A DNA stretch of 64,000 nt from Pseudisothecium myosuroides (Eukaryota > Streptophyta > Bryopsida > Hypnales > Lembophyllaceae). Position numbers and translations under genes: made by a program. The DNA is taken from contig OX637296.1 of assembly GCA_951799445.1 (NCBI GenBank), positions 14,632,001 through 14,696,000 on the forward strand, given 5' to 3'. The notes beneath the pieces are model-generated. The model was not told where the DNA came from. It made no database searches and was given only the letters and a program-made list of their open reading frames with translations. Shown here piece after piece: positions 34,945 to 46,900 of this stretch; position 1 is the first letter of the stretch; each line of letters opens with the position of its first letter.

Positions 34945-37588
34945 ATGCTTCACCAGAGGCCGCACAACACAACTCCGTCGTCGTCGTCGTCGTCGCGCTG
35001 GATGGAGAACGAGATAAGTGAGCTTGTGGCAAACTTTTGTGCCGTGACCACCGCGACTCCGGAGCAAGCGAAGTTTTACTTGGAGAGCACGGAGTGGCAA
35101 CTCGAGCCTGCGTTGCAGCTTTACTTTGAGGCGGACGGCACTAGCGGAGGAGTTCTGCAAGAAGAAGGCGAGCCGACTCCAATGAATTTGGCAGACTACG
35201 ATTTGACGGAGGAGGACGAGGTGATGGCGAATGTTGGTGAGTCTGAACCGATAGCGCCGGAGGAGAATAGCGGTATGGCTGCTACTGCAAACCCTAGTGA
35301 TCCTCCTGCTCAACAACGGCGTGCATCTGTGCCTGCAAGCAAACCGAAGGACAAGGAGAAAGGAAGTGCGAGGAAGAGTGGTGGTTCGAGAGGGCCTGTG
35401 ATGACGCTCGGAGACTTAGGGAAGCGCCATGAGTCGGATAGTGACTCGGATGGGCAAGAGTATTACACGGGCGGGGAGAAGAGGTACATGGTTTTCCATT
35501 CTTGGATGCAATCTTTGTTAATGAGATGACGTTCTTGCGAATTTGTTATTGTGATTCTGTTGATTTGGGTTCTTAATCTGCAACCAGGGGGAGGGGATTG
35601 GTGAGGAGTCCTGTATTTGGTACTTTGCCAATTTCGTAACTGAAACCCTAGCGGTGATGATATTTGCGCTTAACTTTCAAGAGACCGGGGATTAGTATTT
35701 TAAAATGATCAATTCTTCAATAAGATGACGTTCTTGCAAATTTGTTACCATGATTCTGTTAGTTTCGGCTCTCAATCTGCAACCGGGGAGAGGCGATTGG
35801 TGGGTTGCCCCGTATTTGTTGCTTTGCCATTTTCGGAACTGAAACCCTAGCGCTGATGACATTTACGCTTAACTTTGAAGAGACTGAGGATTAATATTTT
35901 AAAATGATCAATTCGATTGATCATGTTGTAAAGAACATAGGTGAAATGAGGTCAAATTTTATACCCCCAGAAATTGTGAAGATCATGTTATGAATTGGTC
36001 AATAAATAATTAAGATTGGACAATAACAAGCCTTTATATGATCTTATCAAAACTGTTGAAATAAACGTGCATCCCGCTTTGTCTTCTTGATCATTTTGTC
36101 TGTTGCAAGGTTTGTTTACTGATGTGAGCTGTGACAGTGGCATGGTGGTGCAAGATCCGAACAAGAAGCCCAATCGTCGGGATTTGGAAGCCATTTTTGA
36201 ACGAGTGCGAAAGTCGGGAGCACAAGAAGGTCCTGTGGCGGAGCCTCCTCGGCCAGCTGCTTCTAGATCGGGCTTGTTTTCGGGTTCTTCCCGTACTCTT
36301 AATGGCGAGACTCGGCAGCAGGAGCAGGCCCCTCCCGAAACAGGACTGCGAGCTTCTCCTCCGGATCCAGTTGTTCACACCGTTCATTTCTGGCGAAATG
36401 GGTTCACCGTCAATGAAGGCCCATTAAGGAGACTCGATGATCCTCTTAACTTACCTTTTCTTGAGGTTAGAATTCTTCACCGGATCTAAACTTTAGCTCT
36501 TCTTCCATTGCTAGGTTTCTTGAATGTGCTCTAGTATAATCATAATAAGGAGCGAGTCTACCAATATTTGTTTTGCAGGTCGATACTTTGGTATTTCAAG
36601 GTTGATTTGCCATGTGCAAGTGAGCGATCAAGTGCGTCAGTATGATTGTTTGGAAGGGTTTAATGTGGCAGTAATGTTGACTAAAATGTGATGTGTGGTT
36701 CCGCATGCAGAGTATCAACAGGTCAGAATGTCCGAGAGAGTTGGAGCCCGAGGACCGAAGCACTCCTGTGAATGTGAACCTTGTAAAAAGAATTGATGAA
36801 GATTGGCAGGTGGGTCATCTTCCTGTGCTAGTTGGCCATCCATTACGGCAATCTATTGTATTTTGGTTGTACGTGACATGTGACATTAGATAAGCACCAA
36901 TGATTCAGAACTGTTGTTTCTTATGCTCGGAGCTCATTTGCGCGTTTGGTGGTGTTGCGCGTTTCAGGCACCTCCTGAACCAAAGTATGTAGCATTCAAG
37001 GGACAAGGACACACTCTTGGCACCCAACCTGCAAGACCTGAGGACGTTCCTTCCTCAGCAAATACGAATGATGTACCACGACCTTCGCAGGGTTTGGTTA
37101 TTGACGATGCCAAGCCTGCCACTTCCATACAGGCAATTGGACCACACTTCTACTCTTACCTTGCTCATTTTCCTGCAGAAGCCACTTAATTACTGATCGC
37201 AGAAAAAACTTTCTTTTCTTCGTAGAACATTACTCAGCAATATACAATTCACTAAAACAGACTATATTTATCTCATTGTTATAACTTCTGGACATACAAA
37301 TTTGTAATTGGATATCCTTCTCTTTTATTTGCAAGGATATGTACTGATGCAACGCATTCGGGTGTCCAATTGCAGCTAAGGCTCTCGGATGGGACTCGCA
37401 TGGTGGCTCGCTTCAATACCACCCACACTGTTGCTGACATTCGGGGATTTATTGATGCTGCTCGACCTGGAGGCACTGGACCGTACCAGCTGCAAACTAT
37501 GGGCTTTCCTCCTGTGAAACTCACGGATTCAAAACAAACGATAGAAGGGGCTGGCCTTCTTAACGCTGTTGTTATCCAAAAGGCCTGA
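34945..37588 (+). CDS. PUX: Plant UBX-domain protein (PUX4/PUX5 type, p47-like Cdc48 cofactor)
   Basis: Five exons: 34945-35483, 36138-36465, 36711-36809, 36968-37132 and 37376-37588, 447 aa, phases consistent. Such proteins link ubiquitinated substrates to the AAA-ATPase Cdc48/p97. Domain order is that of p47/PUX5: a UBA-like domain at ~20-62 ([29 protein letters not shown]), a linker with [20 protein letters not shown] (~162-184), a SEP domain at ~258-315 ([30 protein letters not shown]) and a UBX domain at ~372-447 ([43 protein letters not shown]). The p97-contact loop is FPP, as in this plant subgroup, instead of the canonical FPR. Intron 4 has a GC donor (CATACAG|GCAATT). The start may instead be the ATG at 35002, which drops a poly-Ser (TCG)n leader and begins at the UBA-like domain as in PUX5. 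Confidence 0.92.
35524..35920 (+). repeat. 199-bp tandem duplication in PUX intron 1
   Basis: Two copies starting AGATGACGTTCTTGC at 35524 and 35723 share GAAACCCTAGCG and TTTTAAAATGATCAATTC. The first begins only ~40 bp after the exon 1 donor. Confidence 0.85.
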
Positions 37589-39234
37589 TTGGTCCTGCTC
37601 GGTACGCGTAGATAAATTACAGGCAAGTGTGAGAGTGTTTGTATGCCTACTTTGGGAATTTTGGGACCCGCTGACATGCCCAAATGTGCAAATCTTGCTG
37701 GTAACTTTTCTAGCTCTTTCTTGTAATGCATATTGGCTCAAATTGACTCAAATTCAACGACCAAGGAAATGCTTATGCAACTCTTGTTCATCCTATAAAG
37801 ATATGTTTTCAATTTGGAGTGTTTTAAGAGCGGTGGTAGCAAAGGTCTAGGAATGAAATTAGGTACGGAGTACATCTTAGGACTGGGTTCACTTTGCCAA
37901 CGTCAACTTTAACACACTTAAATTTTTGTTTGCACTCCAGCACGGCCTTGCAGGCCTCCTCGCCATTTCGCAGAGCATTACTGGAATTCGTGAACAGTAG
38001 GAAAGCTCAGATATGACACTCTTCTGATGTGCTGAGGCAAAACTTATCGCTTCCGTTATGAAATTGAGTCTTGATGATTACTTAACTCTTAAACGCTGAA
38101 GGAGTGACCCTCGAAATCATCCTTTTCTATTACCGTGTGAATCATTGCATTGCAAGTCAAATTATTGTAGATCTTCCCTTTCCACAACAAGATCTTCCCC
38201 TTCCACAACAAATTTGGAAGATGAATAGTTGCACTTTTGTCCTATACAGTTTGATTCCCTATCATCCATTGGACACAAAATGTTTGCTTTGGCGTTCAAA
38301 GGTTAAGGGTAGAAGTATTATTAAATTGTATCAATTTTCACAAAAATAAAATTATTTAGTGATACTCACTAATAAAAAAAAATCTGTGTGGTGGAAGAAA
38401 AGAGATGAGGTGTTCCATCTTTTTGGAAAGTAAACAAGGTTCTCTTAGAAAGTGAACATTCACCAAATTGAAATTGTTGGGTGGTCTTTTTTTCATGTAG
38501 GACAAAATTCATTAAAATGTTTAGACCTTGCTATTTTGTGGTCTCTCTTTAGTTTACACTAAAAACATACAAAAATATGGTCTCTTTTGGGTATACATTA
38601 TGACCACATAAAAAAACATTACTCTGTACATTTCAGTCTTAAACCCCACTCCTTTATACAAAATGGGTACTAATGCATTTCCGTAGGCCCTTGCATAGGT
38701 CTCATTATAAACCACTTAATTGCCCTTTAAAAGAGAGTGGAGTGTACTCAAACATAAGAAAACTTACCCCTATAAGTGACCTTTTTTTTGTCTACAAATA
38801 ACAAATGAATATTTGAAGATATATTTATTAAACCATTTGAAAATAGGTGCCTACTAAAGTGACACTAATATGCCATCCAAATATAAGTGCTTCAATATGT
38901 TTGCTACTACTTTACAAATGGCACTTCATGGTTGTAAAGTGACAAGGATTTAGTAAATGGTATTGGGTCTTTTTCAAGGTGCTTCAAACATGCACCTATT
39001 AAATACACACTTTGAAATTTCTTCTAATCTTAATTTGGATAATTCACAAAAATAGAAAAATTCCTCAAATTTTTTATTTTTTATTTTGAACATGAATGAT
39101 TTCTATTTGTTTAAATGGAAAAAATAATGACCAATTGTAATTTAGTTCCATTTACATACACCAACCTAAATGAATGAGAATAAGTATTTCTTTGGGAAGA
39201 GGTTTATAAAGCGCTCAAGCTCTAAAAGCATCTT

Positions 39235-40156
39235 TTAACCCCTAGAGGACCAAGGCATTTTCTGGCTCCAAAATCACTGAAAACTGCCATTTCTGCTGCG
39301 ATCACTCCCTAAACCAAAAAAAACTTTTTTTTAGAATCTAACCGTAGGATCTTATACTTCACTTGTCTCAAATCATGTGGTAAAAATTTCAAGGAATTTG
39401 ACCGTTCCGATTGGAAGATATTAACATTCAAAGTTGGAGAAAAAAGTTTTTTTGAACTGTTTCCTGCAATTTCAGATGACTTTGACGGCCATTTGTGGAT
39501 TTTTTTGGCACTACACAACTTAAAGTTGTAATTTTTTATGTTGAACATTTGAGTTGAGAGTCGGGGAAAAAAATTTCAGAATGTCAAACCTTGATTTTCA
39601 CATATAAAAAAATTATTAAATAGAAGTGGGTCCAAAATTGAACAAAACACTAAATTGTTTATAGCTCTTAGGTGGAATTAAAACAACATAATCCCAACAG
39701 TGGGATTGTTCTTGCAAACAAACTTGACCTTGTAAAAAAAAAAATTGAAAAAAATTGAAAATTGCATTCAAAAATGAATTCTATAAGTATTTTTTTTTAA
39801 GATGCTTAAACTGCCCGAAAAACAAGATTGTCCATAACTTTCTCATTTTGAGTCCAAATAGAATGAATCAAAGCTTCAAATGTAGACATAAACATGATCT
39901 TTGAGAAAAAAAAAATTAATTTTTTTTTTATTTCTCTGGGTTTTTTTTTTCTGCCTGCCGAACTGCTTTTTTGCTTTAGGATGGCATAATGTTTGCTCCC
40001 GGGCACCGATTGAAAAAAAATTATATTTTTAGAAAGCTAATGTGATTCCCTATCTTCAAAAAAAGTTTAAAAAAATCAGGTTAAAATTTCAGGTTGCACG
40101 AGCCTACCCAAAATCCCAAGTGTCCCCCGAGGGGACTTTGGTCCTTTAGGGGTTAA
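39235..40156. mobile_element. Family B TIR element (922 bp)
   Basis: Begins TTAACCCCTAGAGGACCAAG and ends TTGGTCCTTTAGGGGTTAA, a ~20-bp terminal inverted repeat with about two mismatches. AT-rich and non-coding. The right end interrupts a family A copy, so it inserted later than that copy or into it. Similar termini recur at 51890 (TTAACCCCTAAATG) and, weakly, 27450-27465. Confidence 0.75.
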
Positions 40157-40384
40157 TGTAGAGGTACATTTTACTTTCTCATTGCACCAACAATGTACAA
40201 ATAGAGTAACTTTGAGGAGGTGGACGAATTTAGTGACCACTACATTTCAACTTCAAAAATTCATGACTAATTCTACAAAGCTCCAAAATATACGAAACAA
40301 TTTAGAATTATTAGATGCCAATTCCATTTGTCTTTCTAACCTCTCCAAATTAATTATTAGCTCTTTATGGACCTCCTACTTTAG
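40156..40384 (+). mobile_element. MITE family A, truncated and diverged copy
   Basis: Contains the family A interior (CAACTTCAAAAATTCATGACT, AATTCCATTTGTCTTTC, CCTCTCCAAATTA) and the right end GGACCTCCTACTTTA. The left ~90 bp are missing where the family B element ends. Confidence 0.7.
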
Positions 40385-42209
40385 CTTCTGCTCCAATGTT
40401 TGAACCTTTGTATGCAAGGCTGAATCGCGTGAATACTACTCAAGCATGTTAAAGTAGTGTATATTTGATTTTGTTCATTTTTGAGCAGAATTGGCAACTG
40501 AAGTGAACTACCAACTATGTTAGCCATAACCAGTTAGGTCTACTGATTTGGAGATTGTATCCCATATCCCATATTTGGTATAATCAAACATACAATACTT
40601 TAACACTAGAGAAGCTGCAGGAAAGTGCCAATGCAACAATGTGGTTTGGCAAACTGGCTCGCCAACGACCTCACCATGTTGCTGAATTAGCACTACCCTG
40701 CAGCTTTTTGGTCGTGCTTATAGTTGTACAACGAGCCAAATGTGAGGACCGTTTTGCCCCAACATTTTATCCCCAAGGAAGAAAGGAATTTTTTAATTGT
40801 AAATTTTGAGCTTATATTTGCAATCAGAGGCCCCAAATTAGCTATGAGAGGTGTAAAAAATAGATTAATCAAGCACAAACTAAGGTTTTTTTTTACAATT
40901 ACCCTTGGCTGGACCCGCGCAATCGGCTCGTTGCACAACTCCAAGCGCGCCCCAGCTTCTCTAGTACGTTAACGCCATCTGCGCCCTCACTCTTTCGTCA
41001 CCGCTCCACACCAGCTCGAGTGCACCACAAGCAACATTCCACAGCCAGCCAGTAACGAACTCATCATTTCCCCTGTTTTTTATAAAAAAAATTCGCAACT
41101 GTTTTTCAACGGCGATGGCGAACTCATTTTTTCTTTCAAATTTCGCCGAAACAACGTCCAAAGTCAGTGGGGCCACGCCAGTCCCCGGCGGCGAGTCGGT
41201 GGCCGTGGATAGAGAAGATCGCAGGGCCGCAAGGACGAGCGGGTGGCGCGTGCACGAAGTGGGTCGTCAGAGAACTGAGTTTATTGATCCACGTTTCCGA
41301 AGCAGGACGGACGGTTGCGTTAAACTCACTTCTTCACCAAATTTTGCCACAAGAAAGCTCAATTTGCAGCACTTCGGAGCTTACTTCAATCTCTGGGATC
41401 ATTGCGGAAGTGAGTCGGTAGTTTGGAGAAAAAAATTGCGGCTTCCTGCCAAATTTCAAGCTCAATTGGAGGCTTAATTTCAAGCTCGATTGCAGACTCA
41501 AGTGCAGGCCCACTACGAGCAGCGTCGGCTGGCTTGGCCGTGGTGAGCAATTTCTTTTGATTGATTTGTAATTGCGTTCGTAAGGAGGTTGGTTTGAGAT
41601 CTGCTTTCGTGGGTACGGTCCGGCAGAGTCTCTCCGTGTTTGAAGTGACTACTGTACTCTAATTTGAGTTACTTACTACCCGCTGTTTTTTTAAGGGTCC
41701 ATCATCTGAATCGTGGGGGGTCATACTAGGATCGTACTAGGATCGTGCCGCTTTCGTGTTGCACCGGATTTGAACCTTAGATCGAATATTTCTTGTGAAT
41801 TATTTACAGATTGTGAGAATTTCTTGTGAATTACGTGTCTGTGATCGTTTCAATGGCATCTTCTTTATCAGAAATTGGCACTTTTGTAGTCGTCTGGAAC
41901 CACAGATCTATACGAATCGTAGTTTGGGGCTCTGTGCTCTTGCGTTTCGAATTTTGCCGCTTTGAGAAATGGAATTTTAACGAAGGTGGCCACTGTGCTC
42001 TTGGCTGAGGTCACTGCGCTCACCCGCCATAGCTGGCGAGTGGTTGTTGTCACTGTGGTGATCTGATTATTGTTTGTTAACCAGTACATGTGGGAGATAT
42101 TTCTTCAGGAATTAAGAAGTTGGGTGGGTGTGAGGCTGCATTTTGAAATTTCGAAGAAAAGAGGCCCAGAACCCTAGAAGGTGAAGAAGAAGATCGGACG
42201 GATTTGACG

Positions 42210-43897
42210 ATGCAGGCTTTACATATGCATGTAATATCGGCGGAGGGGATTAGACTGGGAGCCAAGTCAAATGGTATCATCTCTGAGCAAGCCTGTCATG
42301 ATGACAGGATTGCTGGTCCATCTCGAATTGCAACAACTTCACGAAGGTAACTTGGATTTCTACAGTTCTATTGTTCGATTTTTCGAAAGGTGCAGCTTGT
42401 GTGGACGGAAATTTGTACACTCAAACGTCTTGATTTGATATGGCCTTCTCTAGAATGATATTTCGGAATATCTTGCATGTTTGCCACACTATCATTCACT
42501 TGTTTGACGCATATTCAAAGTATGTCTTTGTCAAGAGACGCCAGGCAGTGAGGTTCAAGAAGTTAGGGTTTCTTGGTGCTTCTGATTGCTTTTGCAAGTC
42601 TTTAAATCGAAATTATGTTTCATATAATTTTAAAAGTATTTCTTTATTTTAAGCTTTGGTCCCTTGTGGAGGCGTACACTGAAGAATTCTTGATGACATA
42701 ATTGTGCAGGTCTATGGAGAAGCGCAGTGGAGTGAAGCGGCGGTATTACGCTGTGCAAGCGAATGCATGGAGTAACCAGCTACCGACCTCGCCTTTGTTT
42801 GGTGCCACCATTCTTTCCTGGGCCTTTAAAAACTCCAAAGCAGCCAGGAGTTGGATCCGGTCTGTGTCGTCTCCGCCTTTAGAAAATCAGCAAACTGCTA
42901 GTCCAGACTCAAGTGACGAAAACCAGGTACTCCCTTCGATTCAAGCTTTGCAGGGGTATGATCAGTCAGCTTGTTTCCGGTTTATGTAAACAGTAAACTA
43001 AATAGTGCATGGGGTTGTTCCGTACGATTTGCTTCGACTTTAATCACTATAACCTATTCATGTAGGAGTGTGCTTTCATTGGTAGATCACTCCATAGAGC
43101 TCACTGGAGAGATCTTTGCGTTCAATAACCTATTGAAATCTGTTGAGAGACCGTAGTTTTATCTCTATGAGTGAATTTTTTAAGCATTTTTGAAGAGTGG
43201 GAGGTTGTAGACAACTAGTATTCAGGGGACAGGTAGACAGACGACCCCATTTCCATTTCAAGAAGAGTGGCAATCGGACCAATTTAATCAACTAATAATT
43301 TCACAACTTTCTAATAAGTACAACGAAGTTGCAACCGAGTACACCGAATAAATAAAGGGCATTTTGATAACTGTTATGTGTTGAGAGTACATTAGTTTCC
43401 AACTGCAGTTCTGGTGATATTGTGGAAGTGCTCTGCAGCAGCAGGCCGAATTGCCAGATGATGCCAAGGCGGCTCCTTTCGATTGGAAATCCAATTGGTA
43501 CCCGGTCTTTCCTGTAATTGATGCAGACAAGTCCATACCCCATGCATTTCAGGTGACGATATTTTTCAAGCTCTGGAGTGTTGTTTTTGTTTTTGTTTTT
43601 TTTCTTTCAAAAAGACGGTGAAAGCTCTGCAATGTTATCATAGTTATGTTGAAGCTTCATTCTCTGTAACAAACCTGTGAGCCTTACTGCTGGCGATTAG
43701 TACTTCTATGGAAGAAGAATCATTAAACCACCTAATTTGTCGGATGCAGCAGCTGCTGCTGCTGCTTCTGTCAGTGTGGGGTTGTTGCAGTAGCTCTCAT
43801 TAATATGATTGTTATAACGATGGTCATGATGATGCATCTGCCAGTTGAATCTTCATTCTCCGTATTCCGTAACATGCAGAGGATTAGAACTTCAGTG

Positions 43898-43930
<33 letters not shown>

Positions 43931-46900
43931 TGATAATGATAATGATAATGATACTTCTATTCATGAGTAGACCACCTAATTTGCAGGATGCAGCAGCAGC
44001 GAAGGTATGGGCACCCAGAATTGCCACCTGAAACATACAGTCTGCCTTCATTTCAGCCGGTGATTCTGGGTGCACATTCCTTACTGCTTTCTGTGTACGA
44101 TTGTTGCAGCAGCAGCAACTGATGTCTCTAAGAAATCCAAAGTGTTCTATTTAGGAACGCTTTTCGAGCCTTACACCATTCCAACTTCAAAATTCATAGC
44201 TAATTCCATGAGAGTTTAAAAAGTTACCAATAAAAGTGAGTTACATGCGTCTTTCATCTGTCCTTCAAGGAAAACGAGCTGAAGAATGCTTGGTGGTGTG
44301 CAAGCCGTGCGAAGAGTTAGATCATCCCTTAAGGGAAACTAGCTGTCAGCCCCACCTGCCTCAGTCCAGAGTTATCATTCATGGAACTTGTTTTTAAATT
44401 TCTTCTGGTTCTTGAATTGTGAAGAAGCTGATTGGGAAGATCCTGACTGGTGCAGATCCTAGGTCGGAAGGTGGTCGTCTGGTACGACAAAGGGGTTGAG
44501 CAATGGCGAACATTTCTGGACATGTGTCCCCACCGCCTGGCGCCCCTCTCGGAAGGAAGGATTGACAAGCACGGCTGCCTGCAGTGCTGCTACCATGGCT
44601 GGTCTTTCACTGGCGATGGTACTTGCGCTCGCATCCCGCAGGCGCTCGGCGACGGCCCTGAAGCCAAAGCAGCTCGTCAGTGCTCCTAAACCCTAATCCT
44701 GCTTGTTGTCATGAATCAGTTCTGTAGATTTGTTATCATATCGTACACATGCCAATAACCAGTCACGTACGACTTAGCACTTGTTTCCTAGTCTGTGGGT
44801 ACTAACTGAAACCTTACTACAGTAGAACCTCTCTTATTGCATACTGTCTTAGTGCATATATGCACTAAGAGAGGTCTTGATATTTGTGAACAGTAGTTGG
44901 AGGCCCCATAGTGAGAGGCCACGGTAGCCAAAGTTCTGACAGAACCTCTCTTACTGCATAAACCTCTCTTAATGCATAGTCCCGACTCTATGCATTAAGA
45001 CAGGTTCTACTGTATTTTGGAAATGCTGAATGCTAATGGAGTTGGCTCCCTGGTTCAGCAAGAAAATTAAGGTTTTGTGGAAAAAGTTGTAACCTTTCTC
45101 AGTTGGTGCTCACATTGGTGTGTAGCTATTATTAGAAAGCGCCATTGCCTTTCACCGGACATTTCCTCTTATTCACCGGGCAGTTCAATATGCCTGGTGA
45201 GCTGTCCGGTTATTGGAAGCGTCCGTTCATTGGCAGGTGGAGGATACTTTCGTGTTTGTAATGTTGGCTTACAGTGGAATGCCGTCCTGCAGGTAACGAA
45301 ATGGCCAGCTGCGTTTCGTTTCCCACGGTGGTCAAGCAGGGCATGCTGTTTGTCTGGCCGGATGAGAGCGCGCATGAAGTCGCTGCAAAAACGCCGCCAC
45401 CTACTACTCCTGGTACTGTGATTCATCTTGCCTTTTGCTGCATGCATTGGAACGTCAATGTGGTTGCTTCTCTAGAGGTCGCCGGCAAGCATTGGATATG
45501 GAGAGTTAGGTTGTAGCTCATAATCTTGAATGTCGGTCTTTGGCTTGATAGTCTCCTTCTGTTTAAGGGACCCTTGCTGCAGCATGATTGAATTGGATCT
45601 AACCGTGGAGGCTTATATCCGGTGAAAGAATTGTGAAGCAGCTGATGCTGCGGATTAAGGTAACGTGAAACTCGATTTATGGAAAATAAACATCTTCGCC
45701 ACTCCTGTGGCTTGGCATTGGCATGTTATGAGAAATGTCGAATTCTCATAACAAGGCTCTGATTTCACGTTACCTAGTCCCAAGCATTAGTTGCTTCTTC
45801 ATGAATGATCTGTTTGCTTAGACCATTAGCGAAATTCTGCATGCAGTTGTGGGTTTCGGGTTTGGGGTTGAAATTGGTGCTCTGCTTTGGACATGCCGAC
45901 AAATTCTCAGACCGAGGATCGAGTTTCACGTTACCTAATCCGCGGCATCAGCTGCTTCGTCATCTTATCGACGAATGTTTTGTTTGCTTTTAGACCATTG
46001 GGGAATTTTTGCATGCAGTAGTAGGTTGAGGTTACAATTGGTGCTCTGCTTTGGACATGCCAATAAATTCTCCTAACGAATCACTGGTTTCACGCAGCAT
46101 GAGCTCGTTCTTCAGCTTGTTGACGAATGTTTTGCTTGTTCAGTAAATTTCTCCATGTAGTAATAGGTTCAGGGTTCAGGGTTTCGGGTTTAAAGTTTCG
46201 GGACTTCGGGTTTCGGGTTTCCGGCTTTGGGTTGCAATTGTTGCTCTGCTTTGGACTCGCAGCAGCTTGATCCGTGCGTGGATGTGGGCTGTGCAACAGG
46301 CATCGACGAGCCAGGCTGGTACTTCACCTGCACGTTCCGCGACTTGGATTACGGCTACGGCACGGGCATGGAGAATCTGGTGGACCCGAGTCATATTCCC
46401 GTGGCACATCACAACGTGAACGGCGGCGTGATGGGCAAGCGGGACATGGCCGCGCCCATCCAGCTGCAGGTGACCAAGCAGTACCCGCGCGGCTTTGAAG
46501 GGCAGTGGGACAAACCGAAAGGAGGGGCCCCGTCACGTCACATCTTTGAAGCGCCGGCTCGCTTCTCCTACCGCTTCTTTCTCAAGCAGCCGGGCGCCTC
46601 GGGAATCACCACCACCTATTGCACTCCCATGGGTATGTATGTCTTTCCCATTCTTGCTAAATTAAGGCAGAGGATCAAGTCTTTCTGTCATGATAAAATC
46701 TCCATTCACCGCACAGTATGAGAGAGGCTCCGTTCACCATATAGGTGAACTCTAAGCCTTTGTCTACAATAGTCTAAGAACTTGCGTCATCTAAAACTTT
46801 GCACATTTTATTTTGTGTTGAGCTACAAAACAATTGCAAAAAATCTGAATGACAACACATGAAGCATTTTCACAATTAGCACAAATCAAAGCTCACCGTT

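Larger units (their letters stand above)
37589..42209. other. Intergenic region between PUX and the Rieske oxygenase
   Basis: AT-rich with a family B element (39235-40156), a truncated MITE A (40156-40384), and a GC-richer promoter-like segment at 40.9-42.2 kb upstream of the oxygenase. A 21-bp direct duplication (CTTCCCYTTCCACAACAA) lies at 38170-38212. An open frame at 41115-41477 has no recognisable similarity and was not called. Confidence 0.5.

Noticed and set aside
41115..41477. 120-codon open frame upstream of the Rieske oxygenase
   Set aside because: No family similarity and no phase-compatible splice to the oxygenase. The exon starting at 42210 gives a transit-peptide-like N-terminus with matching phase.
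41755..41790. tRNA-like B box on the minus strand (GGTTCAAATCC)
   Set aside because: No A box or cloverleaf could be built around it.
43899..43951. Poly-isoleucine coding frame on the minus strand
   Set aside because: By-product of an (AAT)n microsatellite in an intron.
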